Below are positions 35,086-44,130 of a stretch of DNA of 64,000 nt, piece after piece. The stretch is from Thermobifida halotolerans (GTDB taxonomy: Bacteria; Actinomycetota; Actinomycetes; Streptosporangiales; Streptosporangiaceae): assembly GCF_003574835.2 (NCBI RefSeq), contig NZ_CP063196.1:3224001-3288000 (forward strand). The letters are read 5' to 3'. Numbering within the stretch: position 1 is the first letter of the stretch; the number at the start of each line of letters is the position of its first letter. The notes beneath the pieces were generated by a model. That model searched no databases and had not been told where the DNA came from. It was given only the letters and a program-made list of their open reading frames with translations. The position numbers and the translations under genes were made by a program.

Positions 35086-36876
35086 GTGCCGCAACTCGCG
35101 ATCGCTCCGACCTTCCTCAACGACTTCTCCCGTCTGGACACCGGAGTCCAGCACACGGTCCTGACCGCGATGCGGTCCTACCTCGCCGGTGACGGCGACC
35201 ACCTGGAGGCCGTCTCGGACGCGTCCGACCCGCGGGTCCGGGTCCTGCAGATCAACCCGGAGTGGTCCGGCATCGTCGCCCCCTCGCACGAGGGCGCCTA
35301 CTGCCTGGTCGGGGTCCGACGGCACGACGAGGCCGTCTCCTACGCCCGTGTCTACCGGGCGGGAACCGGACCCGAACTCGACCTCGTGGAGATGCCCGAG
35401 CCGCCCGCCCCGGCCGAGGCGCTGCCTCCGGTGAGCGGCCCCGCGGAACTGGCGGGCGCCCTCGCGCTCCCCTTCTCCGAGTGGCGCATCACCCCGCACC
35501 CCGACCACCGGGGACTGGCCACCGCGAGCTTCGCGGGGTCGGCCCAGGTCACCGGAGGCCCGGGAACCGGCAAGACCGTGCTCGCGCTGCACCGCGCCGC
35601 CTACCTGGCCGAACTGGACGCCGCCCACTTCGGTCCCGCGGCCCGCCCCAGCGTGCTGCTCACCACCGGCAGCCGGCTGCTCACCCAGACCCTCGGCGCC
35701 CAGCTCGACCGGCTGGTCTCCGATCCCGACGTGCGCGCCCGCATCGAGGTCGTCACCGTCGACAGCCTGGCACGCGGCATCGTGCACGAACGCACCGGAA
35801 CGCCGCCGGAGACCCTCGGCGACGAGACGCTCGCCGAACGGTGGCGCTCGGCCGCCCGCGCCGACGGCCTGCCGTTCTCGGGGCGCTTCCTCGTCGACGA
35901 GTGGCAGCAGGTGGTCCTGGCCCAGGACCTCGCCTCCCTGCCCGACTACGTCCGGTGCGAGCGCAGCGGCCGGATGCTGCACCTGGCCCCCGAGTTCCGC
36001 CCCCACGTGTGGGAGGCGATCCGGCGCTACACCGCCGCCATGCGCGCCGCGGGCGAGTGGTCCTATCCGCAGGTGGCGCAGGAGGCGGCGCGGCTGCTGC
36101 ACGCCTCCGGGCCGCGCTACCGGCACATCGTCGTCGACGAGGCCCAGGACCTGCACCCCGCGCACTGGCGGCTGCTGCGCGCCGCCGTGCCCGAGGGTCC
36201 CGACGACCTGTTCATCGTGGGCGACCCCGCGCAGCGGCTCGTCGACACGCGGGTCTCGCTGGCGTCGCTGGGCATCAACGTCCGCGGCCGCGGCCACCGG
36301 CTGCGCACCGGCTACCGGGTCAGCCAGGAGATCCTCGACTGGGCGCTGCCGATTCTCGGCCGACCGGCGGCGGTCGGCCCGGACGGCTACTCCTCGGTGC
36401 TGCACGGCCCCCAGCCGGTGGTGCGCGGCTGCGTCAGCCGCGCCGAGGAGTGGGCCGCGTTGAGTGAGTGGCTCCAGGCGCAACTGGAGGTGGGCGCGCG
36501 GCCCTCGTCGATCGTGGTGGCCGGGCGCAACCAGTGGGTGGTGCGCAACGTCGCCAAGGAGCTGCACGTCAGTGGCATCGCGACCGCGCCGTTGGACGCC
36601 TCCACGGACGTGGACGCGGTGCGGTTGGGCACCCTGCACGGCCTGAAGGGCCAGGAGTTCCGCCACGTGGCCCTGGTGGGCCTGAGCGAGCCGCTGCTGC
36701 CGCCCAAGGCCGCGATCAGCGGCGCCGAGGGCGACCCGGTGGCGCTGGAGCAGGTCTACCAGGAGGAGCGCAACCTGCTCTTCACCGCCTGCACCCGCGC
36801 CCGCGACGCCCTGTACGTCTCCTACGTGGGCGCGCCCAGCCAACTGCTGCCCGAGTCGGTGCACCTGGCCCGCTGA
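35086..36876 (+). CDS. UvrD/Rep-type helicase with N-terminal RelE-like domain (paralogue 2)
   Basis: This 596-residue protein starts at GTG 35086 with GGAGGG 9 nt upstream; its first residues (PQLAIAPTFLNDFSRLD) then align with paralogue 1 at 23677. The RelE-like part spans about 1-100 (DPRVRVLQINPEWSGIV and YCLVGVRRHDEAVSYARVY). The helicase part follows almost directly, so the long linker of paralogue 1 is missing. Motifs are GGPGTGKTVLALHR (about 155), VVDEAQDLHPAHWR (about 350), VGDPAQRLVDTR, GYRVSQEI, TLHGLKGQEFRHVAL and FTACTRARDALYVSY, all intact. It is cytosolic and of unknown target. It is convergent with a DUF4132 operon. Confidence 0.9.
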   Translation: MPQLAIAPTFLNDFSRLDTGVQHTVLTAMRSYLAGDGDHLEAVSDASDPRVRVLQINPEWSGIVAPSHEGAYCLVGVRRHDEAVSYARVYRAGTGPELDLVEMPEPPAPAEALPPVSGPAELAGALALPFSEWRITPHPDHRGLATASFAGSAQVTGGPGTGKTVLALHRAAYLAELDAAHFGPAARPSVLLTTGSRLLTQTLGAQLDRLVSDPDVRARIEVVTVDSLARGIVHERTGTPPETLGDETLAERWRSAARADGLPFSGRFLVDEWQQVVLAQDLASLPDYVRCERSGRMLHLAPEFRPHVWEAIRRYTAAMRAAGEWSYPQVAQEAARLLHASGPRYRHIVVDEAQDLHPAHWRLLRAAVPEGPDDLFIVGDPAQRLVDTRVSLASLGINVRGRGHRLRTGYRVSQEILDWALPILGRPAAVGPDGYSSVLHGPQPVVRGCVSRAEEWAALSEWLQAQLEVGARPSSIVVAGRNQWVVRNVAKELHVSGIATAPLDASTDVDAVRLGTLHGLKGQEFRHVALVGLSEPLLPPKAAISGAEGDPVALEQVYQEERNLLFTACTRARDALYVSYVGAPSQLLPESVHLAR

Positions 36877-36919
36877 TCCCGCACGCAAGCGGTCGGCCCG
36901 ACCCGGTGCCGGAAGGAGT

Positions 36920-36955
36920 CCGAGGCGGCCTCGGCCCCAGCCGAGGCCGCCTCGG
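36920..36955. terminator. Bidirectional terminator between helicase 2 and DUF4132 gene
   Basis: A 16-bp perfect stem (CCGAGGCGGCCTCGGC and complement) with a CCCA tetraloop, midway between convergent stop codons. Confidence 0.85.
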
Positions 36956-37018
36956 GCGTTCCCGTGGAGTTGAGGTTCCCCGGCCCCCTCGAGGCGGGCA
37001 ACCCGTTCCGTCGATGCC

Positions 37019-39592
37019 CTACTTCCGCCGGATCTGGCGGGTGATGGTGGGGTCGGTGATCTCGGTGTCGGCGGCCAGCAGGAACGCCTTGGACAGGATC
37101 AGCGACAGCCGTCCGCCGCCGCCCTCGAAGGGCAGGTACAGCGTGTCGGCGCCGCGCGCGTCCACGATGCACAGGTAGGAGTCGTCGGGTTCCATGAGGA
37201 TGTTCGCCGACCCCAGGTGGATCCTGTAGGTGCGCAGGTCGCCGCGGACCCGCAGGAAGCGGTCGGTCACCTCCAGACGGTCGGCGATCCGCAGTCTGGG
37301 CACCAGACGCCGCAGCGCGGCGCGGCGCATCTCGGCGGACTCGGTGAGGTCGCCGAACGCGGTGCGCCGCCAGTAGGCGTTGTGGCGCCGCCTCCCGCGG
37401 TTGCCCCACTCGGGGTCGGCGGCGACGGAGGCCACTCCGACCGCCAGGTCCACGTCGCGCATCGCCTCGGAGAACACCAGGGGCGGCACCTGCTTCAGCG
37501 GGGCCGGGGCGTCCTCCCCCACCCGGGTGAACCGCACCTGGTCGGAGGAGCAGCAGGACGCGAGGGCGTGGTTGTCCTCCTCGTGCTCCACCAGGTCCAG
37601 GAAGAAGGCGGCCCGCCACTCCTGCCCGGTCGCGGCGTCCCGGTAGACCCGATGAGCCTCCCCGCTCTCCCCGCCGTCCCAGTACCCCAGTTGCGGCCCC
37701 TGCCAGCCGCGGCTGCCCAGCAGCGCCTTGGTCTGGCCGTACTTCAGGATGTGGGCGGCGTAGCGGTTGGAGTGGACGCGGGTGGCCTCCTCTGCCGGGG
37801 TGAGCAGGTAGACCTCGCGGAACGCCTGCTTGAACGGCTGGACGAGTTCGGCCGCCACCAGGTGGTCGCGCCAGGCGCGCACCGCCTCCGGCGTGGCGCG
37901 GATCGGGTGCCACAGCCGCAGCAGCGCCGTCTCCGCCCCGGCGGAGTCGAACACCTCCGCTCCGACCGCGTCGCGCAGCAGCCACCGCGCGCCGTCGCGG
38001 TCGGGCAGCCCCCCGCGCCAGGTCCTCCCGCCGTCGGTGGAGACCTCCCAGAGCAGCCGCCGCGCGTGGTGGCCGGTGACCGGGTGGTCCATGACGTGGC
38101 GCGGCCAGGAGGCGAGGTCCCAGATCCGCCCCTCTCCCAGCGCGGTCTCCAGCCGCCGCTGCTGCACCGGCAGCAGCGTCTTCAGTTCCCCGAGTTCGGC
38201 GCGCAGCTCCTTGAGCCGTGCGCCGTGCCGCTCGCGCACCGCCTTCGGTGGTGACTTGACCCTGCGGCCGGTGGGCGTGCGGAAGGTGAGGGCGGGCGAG
38301 CCGTCGGCTCCGATGCCCAACACCGCGGTGTGCTCGCCGAGGGCCTCCTCCCGCGCCCCGTCGGGGCCGAGTCCGTGGTCGGGGACGGTGCGGTCCATGA
38401 GTTCGTCGGGGGTGAGGCCGGTTCGTGCGGCCGCGCCGTCGAGCGCGCGCCTGGCGGTGTTCAGCACCGTCTTCTTCCTGACCGTGGTCAGCACCCGGGC
38501 CAGTGCGGCGGCCGCGGCGGCGTCACCGCGCGCCGCCAGGGCCTCGATCGCCGTGGTGGCCAGCCGTTCGACGCGCACGACCTTGGAGCCGCCGGGCCCC
38601 GTCCCGACGTGGCAGGCGATGTCGCCGAGCAGCGGGGCCACCCACTCCGCCTGCTCCGGCGGCATCTCGGCGGCGCTCCACAGCAGGCCGCGCAGCAGCA
38701 GAACGGCGGTCTCCGAGGCGAAGGAGTGGTCGTGGAAGCGCTCGTGGAGGACGTCGGCCAGGCGCGGAACCTGTTCGAGCACCGTCCGGACCTCGCCGGG
38801 CAGGTGCGTCCGCTCCGCCAGCAGGGCGGCGACCTCCCCGCGCCACCGCCGGTTGGGGCGGATCGTCCGCATCGCCGCGCAGAGCGTGAGCAGGTCGGCG
38901 AGGTCGGGGGAGTCCAGCGTGTCGGGGATCTCGGCGGCCAGCAGCGGGCCGACGTCGCCGCCGAAGCGCTCCCGGGCGCTGACCGGCGCGCCGCCCAGGC
39001 GTTCCACGATCCGGTCCAGGCGTGCCCCGATCTGGCGTTGGTCGGCGTATCCGGGCAGGTCGGCGCCTCCGTAGGAACGGTGCAGGGCGCGGATCTGCTC
39101 CGCGCACTCCCGCAGGACCGCGTCGTCGGCCCGCTCGCAGGCCGTCAGCGCCAGCCGGTAGGGCGCGACGGCCCGAGAGAAGCTGTGCTGGAGCAGGCAG
39201 CGCAGCATGAGGGACAGGTCGCGTGCGGTCCAGTCGATCCTGCGCCGGGTCAGCCGGGTGAGCGTCATCTGCCGGGGGACGTCGTAGGCGTTGGCCATCT
39301 GGCACAGCAGCACCCACAGCGCCAGCGGGCGGGCCCGGTCGGCGTCCAGGTCGCGGAGGAAGCCGTCGAGCCGGGTCCCCCTGATGTCGGGGAACTGGTA
39401 CGTGGAGTACCGGGGGCCGAAGGCGTCGAGCACGGCCGCCTCGTACTCGTCGACGAGGCCGGGCAGTTCGGGGGTGTGGATCTCCACCAGGAAGGGGATC
39501 GACTGCTCCTTGACGAACCCGTCGGCCCGCATCCGCTCGGCCCACTCCCCGGGGTCGGCGGTCTCGGAGGGAAGCGGTCTGTTCCGGTCCAT
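37019..39592 (-). CDS. DUF4132 (MolR-related) large protein
   Basis: This 857-residue cytosolic protein has a helical N-terminal two-thirds. The C-terminal DUF4132 domain is recognisable by VQPFKQAFREVYLLTPAEE, NRYAAHILKYGQTKALL and the closing DLRTYRIHLGSANILMEPDDSYLCIV block. DUF4132 proteins (MolR/YehH and many actinomycete homologues) are of unknown biochemical function; regulatory roles have been proposed. I place the start at the second ATG (39592), which is 6 nt from GGAGG and 2 nt after the stop of the upstream gene. Using the first ATG would add two residues. The pair is clearly one operon. Confidence 0.85.
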   Translation of the reverse strand: MDRNRPLPSETADPGEWAERMRADGFVKEQSIPFLVEIHTPELPGLVDEYEAAVLDAFGPRYSTYQFPDIRGTRLDGFLRDLDADRARPLALWVLLCQMANAYDVPRQMTLTRLTRRRIDWTARDLSLMLRCLLQHSFSRAVAPYRLALTACERADDAVLRECAEQIRALHRSYGGADLPGYADQRQIGARLDRIVERLGGAPVSARERFGGDVGPLLAAEIPDTLDSPDLADLLTLCAAMRTIRPNRRWRGEVAALLAERTHLPGEVRTVLEQVPRLADVLHERFHDHSFASETAVLLLRGLLWSAAEMPPEQAEWVAPLLGDIACHVGTGPGGSKVVRVERLATTAIEALAARGDAAAAAALARVLTTVRKKTVLNTARRALDGAAARTGLTPDELMDRTVPDHGLGPDGAREEALGEHTAVLGIGADGSPALTFRTPTGRRVKSPPKAVRERHGARLKELRAELGELKTLLPVQQRRLETALGEGRIWDLASWPRHVMDHPVTGHHARRLLWEVSTDGGRTWRGGLPDRDGARWLLRDAVGAEVFDSAGAETALLRLWHPIRATPEAVRAWRDHLVAAELVQPFKQAFREVYLLTPAEEATRVHSNRYAAHILKYGQTKALLGSRGWQGPQLGYWDGGESGEAHRVYRDAATGQEWRAAFFLDLVEHEEDNHALASCCSSDQVRFTRVGEDAPAPLKQVPPLVFSEAMRDVDLAVGVASVAADPEWGNRGRRRHNAYWRRTAFGDLTESAEMRRAALRRLVPRLRIADRLEVTDRFLRVRGDLRTYRIHLGSANILMEPDDSYLCIVDARGADTLYLPFEGGGGRLSLILSKAFLLAADTEITDPTITRQIRRK

Positions 39593-39594
39593 CG

Positions 39595-39984
39595 TCATCC
39601 TCCGACCAGCGGGACGAGCTTGATGAAGGTGATCTCGGGGTCTGCTGTCAGGTCGACGGTCTCGTCGAGGTCCTCGACCTGGCGGTCGCCCACGATGAGG
39701 ACGAAGCCGTTGCGTTGGAAGGCGCGCTCGGCGGCCTCGACCTGGCGTCCGCAGTCGACGTGTCGCCTGCGGCGGGACGTGCCGTTCAGTTCGGCCTCGA
39801 CCGGGCCCGGCTGGACCAGGCCCCGGAAGACCGCGGGCCGCCGGGCGTTGTGGCGCTCGACCTCCTCGCGCACGCGCAGCCGGACCAGTTCCCGCACGGT
39901 GGTCCGGTCGGGCAGGTCATCCAGTGCGAACGTGTCGAGCCGGTCCCCCATGGGGGACTCGTCGCGAAAGAAAGCGCGGGCCAT
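39595..39984 (-). CDS. Small unknown protein coupled to the DUF4132 protein
   Basis: This 129-residue basic, soluble protein has a helical centre (VRELVRLRVREEVERHNARR) and an Arg-rich turn (GTSRRRRHVDCGRQVEAAERAF). The C-terminal end reads FVLIVGDRQVEDLDETVDL, a short strand/loop pattern. I do not recognise the family, but the stop codon overlaps the ribosome site of the DUF4132 gene, so the two products probably act together. ATG 39984 has AAGGGGAG upstream. Confidence 0.78.
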   Translation of the reverse strand: MARAFFRDESPMGDRLDTFALDDLPDRTTVRELVRLRVREEVERHNARRPAVFRGLVQPGPVEAELNGTSRRRRHVDCGRQVEAAERAFQRNGFVLIVGDRQVEDLDETVDLTADPEITFIKLVPLVGG

Positions 39985-40046
39985 CGGCTCCCCTTCCGTG
40001 AGTTGTCGGTGTCAGGGGGACCCTAGGAGCCCCCGGTGACAGGCAC

Positions 40047-40074
40047 GGAGCCCGCCGTCCGGACGGCGGGCTCC
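40047..40074 (-). terminator. Terminator of the DUF6230-DUF6114 operon
   Basis: A 28-nt perfect palindrome (GGAGCCCGCCGTCC and complement), 18 bp after the DUF6114 stop and also facing the start of the DUF4132 operon. No T-tract. Confidence 0.75.
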
Positions 40075-40091
40075 GGCGCGTCAGCCGGGGA

Positions 40092-41411
40092 TCAGCTTCC
40101 GGGGCGCACCCTGATGCCCTCGACGGTGAGGACCTGGCTCTGCGCGGCCGGGTGGGCCACGTCGACGTCGGTGACGATCATGTGGGGCAGCAGCAGCGGG
40201 GGCGGGAAGTCGGGCGTGAAGACCAGTCTGATGCCCAGCAGCCGCACCTCCATGCGGGTGATGTGCATCTGCACGTCACCCGACATCGTCATGTCGGGGA
40301 GGTCGATGGAGATCCTCTCCTCGCCGTCCATCCACCACAGCACGGCGTTGTCGAAATCCGCGCGGCTCATGTTGAGCTTGAGGTAGCGGTCCGTGCCGTC
40401 GGAGGTGGGGTACTCGACGACCCCGGCGAAGTAGGAGCCGCTCATGACGATGCTGTCCGCGGTCAGACCGCTGGTCACGGGGCTGGCGGTGAAGCGGTCG
40501 TCGGCCCGCGGGACCTCCACCTCGGGCGCCTCGCCGTCCTCGGCGGCCCGCTCGCAGGCCTCGACCGCGTCGAGGAACTCCTCCTCGGTGACCTCCTCCT
40601 CGGAGGGACCGGTCCGGATCTCGCACTCGGCGTCGGTCTCCTCGTCCTCCTCTTCGTCGTTCCCGGCGTCCTCCTCGCCGTCCTCCCGCGGTTCCTCCCC
40701 GGAGTCGGGCGGGGACGAGGGGGCGGGCGAGACAGAAGGGGCGGGCGAGACGGAGGGGGCGGGCGAGGGCGTCTCGGACGGGGGCTTTTCGCCCTGCTCG
40801 TCGTCCCGGTCGAACCAGTCGTCCCAGGGCCAACTCCAGTCGGCGGGAGCCGCGGCGAGAAGCAGGCTCAGCGCCAGGGGAACGGCGACCAGCGCGTGCA
40901 CCGCGGCGTGCCCGTCCCCGTCGTCGGCGGACGCGGCGCGGTCGGCGTCCTCCCCGCCGTCGAACGCGGCAGCGTCCCACTCGCCTGCCCCCTCGTCCTC
41001 GTGGTCCTCGTCGGCGGCCGCTCGGCCGCCGTGTCTCGGGGGGCGCCGGGGCGACCAGGCGAAGACGAGCGCGCCGCCGATGATGCCGAGCAGCATTCCG
41101 ACGACGAACCCGCCGAAGTTGGAGGTGAGGAAGGAGGTCAGCGCCAGCAGGACCGTGACGATGCCGTAGAAGGCGCGTTGGCTCGGGTGCAGCCAGGCCA
41201 GCGGGCCCAAGGCGATCAGCACGGCGCCGATCAGGTATCCGGAGACCCCGGCGATCCCCTGGTAGATGAGGAAGGGCAGGGGTGCCAGCGGCGCGGCCAC
41301 GATCTCCGCTCCGGCGAGGACGGTCAGCAGTCCGCCCCAGAACGGCCGGGAGCGTCGCCATCTCGCGAACGGCCCCGCCGGGCGGCGGGGCGCTCGTGCG
41401 TGCTCGGTCAT
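40092..41411 (-). CDS. DUF6114 membrane protein with extended acidic insert
   Basis: This 439-residue protein has four hydrophobic segments in the first 125 residues (GGLLTVLAGAEIVAAPLAPL through FVVGMLLGIIGGALVFAW), typical of DUF6114. An acidic region and a fifth segment (VPLALSLLLAAAPA) follow. Then comes a low-complexity Ser/Pro/Glu stretch with SPAPSV repeats (40720-40775) and a C-terminal domain (about 320-439) of beta character (DRYLKLNMSRADFDNAV, MHITRMEVRLLGIRLVF) that looks extracytoplasmic. It starts 4 bp after the DUF6230 gene. The two domain families are typically paired in actinomycetes; their function is unknown. Confidence 0.82.
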   Translation of the reverse strand: MTEHARAPRRPAGPFARWRRSRPFWGGLLTVLAGAEIVAAPLAPLPFLIYQGIAGVSGYLIGAVLIALGPLAWLHPSQRAFYGIVTVLLALTSFLTSNFGGFVVGMLLGIIGGALVFAWSPRRPPRHGGRAAADEDHEDEGAGEWDAAAFDGGEDADRAASADDGDGHAAVHALVAVPLALSLLLAAAPADWSWPWDDWFDRDDEQGEKPPSETPSPAPSVSPAPSVSPAPSSPPDSGEEPREDGEEDAGNDEEEDEETDAECEIRTGPSEEEVTEEEFLDAVEACERAAEDGEAPEVEVPRADDRFTASPVTSGLTADSIVMSGSYFAGVVEYPTSDGTDRYLKLNMSRADFDNAVLWWMDGEERISIDLPDMTMSGDVQMHITRMEVRLLGIRLVFTPDFPPPLLLPHMIVTDVDVAHPAAQSQVLTVEGIRVRPGS

Positions 41412-41415
41412 GGAA

Positions 41416-42030
41416 TCAGAAGCATTCGTGGGTGCCGGGCTTGACGTTGAGTTTCAGTCCGGACAGCCGCAGGGTTCCGGAGTTGACCGCCCAGGCGACC
41501 ATGGTGAGGTCGTCGATGACGACGGTGTCGGACTGCAGGGCGAACCCTCCGGGCTCGCCCTGGGGGCCGGAGACCTTGTTCAGGGTGCTGGCGTCGCGGC
41601 CGATCTCGATGGCGGAGAAGCTGGCGTTGCCTTCGAGCTGTTCGACGTCGACGACCATGTTGGTCGCGGTGACGGGGGTCTCCTCTCCCGCGTTGATGAG
41701 CACCGTCGCGGTTCCGATGGGCAGGTCGACCAGGGCCGACATGCACATGTCGGTGAGTTCGGCCTCTTCGATGACGGACAGCCCGACGGGGCGGGAGGTG
41801 TCGTCGACCGAGGTCGCGACGTCCCCGTACTGGGCGAACCCCGTGCCGTCCAGCTTCGCCGCGGAGATCTTGAAGTGGTCTCCGGACACCGCGAAGGAGG
41901 CGGCGAGCAGCCCCTGCGTGGTCATCGCCCCGAGGATGCCCGCCGCGGCCAGTCCGGGCAGGGCGACGAGGGCGAACCTGCGCCACGCGGTGCCGCCGTC
42001 GGGGGATGCGGTGATCGTCTCGTCGGCCAT
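41416..42030 (-). CDS. DUF6230 membrane-anchored protein
   Basis: This 204-residue protein has one N-terminal membrane segment (FALVALPGLAAAGILGAMTTQG) and the DUF6230 signature LAASFAVSGDHFKISAAKLDGTGFAQYGD. A beta-rich extracytoplasmic domain with two Cys (TDMC near the middle, HEC at the end) follows. ATG 42030 has AGGAGG. It is the first gene of the DUF6230-DUF6114 operon and diverges from the GMC oxidoreductase gene. The intergenic region contains the palindrome also found upstream of the diiron oxygenase. Confidence 0.88.
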   Translation of the reverse strand: MADETITASPDGGTAWRRFALVALPGLAAAGILGAMTTQGLLAASFAVSGDHFKISAAKLDGTGFAQYGDVATSVDDTSRPVGLSVIEEAELTDMCMSALVDLPIGTATVLINAGEETPVTATNMVVDVEQLEGNASFSAIEIGRDASTLNKVSGPQGEPGGFALQSDTVVIDDLTMVAWAVNSGTLRLSGLKLNVKPGTHECF

Positions 42031-42159
42031 GGGTTTCCTCCTGGTCCCGTGCTCGACGCGGGGTCGGCGGAGTGAGTGGGGGGAGGAGGGCCGGGCCTTG
42101 CGCCGCCCTCCGATGGGTGTGTTACATGGACCACATCTACCGGCCAGTAGGAATCGAAC

Positions 42160-42179
42160 ATTACAATAGCCAATGTCAC
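42160..42179. promoter_or_regulatory. Palindromic operator A, candidate MerR site
   Basis: ATTACAAT-AGCC-AATGTCAC. Read on the opposite strand it nearly equals the site at 44983-45002. It lies between the divergent DUF6230 and GMC oxidoreductase genes in an AT-rich promoter region (42120-42240). A degenerate second copy may lie at 42184-42215. Confidence 0.65.
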
Positions 42180-42261
42180 ATTTCCAAGTGGCCCATTTCA
42201 CACTTCCACACGAGCATCTGCGAACTTTCACCCTTTTGTCCTGATCTACCGGGGGCATCTG

Positions 42262-44130
42262 ATGACCCATGACCACAACCCCGCCGCTCCCACCGGCGAC
42301 GACGACCGGTTCGACTACGACGTGATCGTCATCGGCTCGGGATTCGGCGGCTCGGTCAGCGCGCTGCGCCTGACCGAGAAGGGCTACCGGGTCGGCGTCC
42401 TGGAGGCCGGACGCCGCTTCACCCCCGAGACCCTCCCCAGGAACTCCTGGGACCTGCGCAACTTCCTGTGGGCTCCCGGACTGGGCATGTTCGGCATCCA
42501 GCGCATCCACCTGCTGCGCGACGTCATGGTGCTGGCCGGAGCGGGCGTGGGCGGCGGCTCCCTCAACTACGCCAACACCCTGTACGAACCGCTGGACGAC
42601 TTCTACGCCGATCCGCAGTGGCGCGCCATCACCGACTGGCGCGACGAGCTCGCTCCCTTCTACGACCAGGCCAAGCGCATGCTGGGAGTGCGCGCCAACC
42701 CCACCGTCACCCCCGCCGACGTCCACCTGCGGCAGGCCGCCGAGGCCATGGGCGTCGGCTCGACCTTCCGCATGGCCCCGGTGGGCGTCTACTTCGGCGA
42801 CGGCGGGGACGGCTCGGGGGCGGGGACCGCCGCACCGGGCGAGGTCGGCGGCGACCCCTACTTCGGCGGCGCCGGACCCGCGCGGCGGGCCTGCCTGGAG
42901 TGCGGCGAGTGCATGACCGGCTGCCGGCACGGCGCCAAGAACATGCTCACCGAGAACTACCTGTACTTCGCCGAACGCGGCGGAGCCGAGATCCACCCCA
43001 TGACCACCGTGGTGCGCCTGCGCGAGCGCGCCGCCTCCCTCGGCGGCGGATACGCGGTGGACACCCTGGCCACCGGCGCGCGGCGGACCCGGCGCAACGC
43101 CCGCACCTTCACCGCCCGACAGGTGGTGCTCGCCGCCGGGACCTACGGCACCCAGCGCCTGCTGCACTCCATGCGCGACTCCGGACTGCTGCCCCGCCTC
43201 TCCTCCCGGCTCGGCACCCTCACCCGCACCAACTCCGAGGCCCTGGTCGGCGCCATGACCAAGGCCGTGCGTCCCCCCGAGGACTTCACTCGGGGCGTGG
43301 CCATCACCTCCTCGATGCACCCCGACGAGCACACCCACATCGAACCGGTCCGCTACGGCAGGGGCTCCAACGCGATGGGACTGCTGACCACCGTGCAGGT
43401 CCCCGGAGGCGGGCGCGTACCGCGCTGGCTGCGCTTCCTCGGCGCGGTCGCGGCACACCCGTACGTGTTCCTGCGCAGCCTGTCGGTGCGCAACTGGTCC
43501 GAGCGGACCATCATCGGCCTGGTCATGCAGTCGCTGGACAACTCCCTGACCACCTACACCAGACGCGGACTGCTGGGCGGGCGCGTGCTCACCTCCCGGC
43601 AGGGGCACGGCGCGCCCAACCCGACCTGGATCCCCGCGGCCCAGGAGTTCGCCTCCCGGGTGGCCGGGCAGATCGACGGCTTCCCCGGCGGCAGCGTCGG
43701 CGAGATCCTCGACATCCCGCTGACCGCGCACTTCCTCGGCGGCTGCCCCATCGGCGCCACCGCCGCCGAGGGGGTCATCGATCCCTACCACCGGCTCTAC
43801 GGGCACCCCGGCATCCACGTGGTGGACGGTTCGGCCGTCACCGCCAACCTGGGCGTCAACCCGTCGCTGACGATCACCGCCCAGGCCGAGCGCGCCATGG
43901 CGATGTGGCCCAACCGGGGCGGGGCCGATCCCCGGCCCGCTCCCGGCTCCGCCTACCGGCGGGTGGAACCGGTGTACCCGAACAACCCCGCGGTCCCGGC
44001 CGGGGCCTTCGCCGAACTGCGGTTCGGCGGGCGGCGTTCACTGTCGCTGGACGTCGTCCCGGCGGCGGGGGAGGATGCGCCGCGGTCGGCCTCCGGACTC
44101 ACGCGCTCCGACGCTCCCCCCGCTCCCTGA
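42262..44130 (+). CDS. GMC-type flavin oxidoreductase, cholesterol-oxidase (ChoD) like
   Basis: This 622-residue protein has the FAD-binding N-terminus DVIVIGSGFGGSVSALRLTEKGYRVGVLEAG (about 20-50) and GAGVGGGSLNYANTLYEP. The Cys-rich motif CLECGECMTGCRHGAKN (about 212-228) is typical of the mycobacterial ChoD branch, and the C-terminal GMC box is VVDGSAVTANLGVNPSLTITAQAERAM. No Tat or Sec signal is evident. ChoD-type enzymes were named as cholesterol oxidases but their true substrate is uncertain; a hydrophobic alcohol or sterol is likely. ATG 42262 has GGGGG 8 nt upstream. It belongs to the probable MerR regulon here. Confidence 0.88.
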   Translation: MTHDHNPAAPTGDDDRFDYDVIVIGSGFGGSVSALRLTEKGYRVGVLEAGRRFTPETLPRNSWDLRNFLWAPGLGMFGIQRIHLLRDVMVLAGAGVGGGSLNYANTLYEPLDDFYADPQWRAITDWRDELAPFYDQAKRMLGVRANPTVTPADVHLRQAAEAMGVGSTFRMAPVGVYFGDGGDGSGAGTAAPGEVGGDPYFGGAGPARRACLECGECMTGCRHGAKNMLTENYLYFAERGGAEIHPMTTVVRLRERAASLGGGYAVDTLATGARRTRRNARTFTARQVVLAAGTYGTQRLLHSMRDSGLLPRLSSRLGTLTRTNSEALVGAMTKAVRPPEDFTRGVAITSSMHPDEHTHIEPVRYGRGSNAMGLLTTVQVPGGGRVPRWLRFLGAVAAHPYVFLRSLSVRNWSERTIIGLVMQSLDNSLTTYTRRGLLGGRVLTSRQGHGAPNPTWIPAAQEFASRVAGQIDGFPGGSVGEILDIPLTAHFLGGCPIGATAAEGVIDPYHRLYGHPGIHVVDGSAVTANLGVNPSLTITAQAERAMAMWPNRGGADPRPAPGSAYRRVEPVYPNNPAVPAGAFAELRFGGRRSLSLDVVPAAGEDAPRSASGLTRSDAPPAP

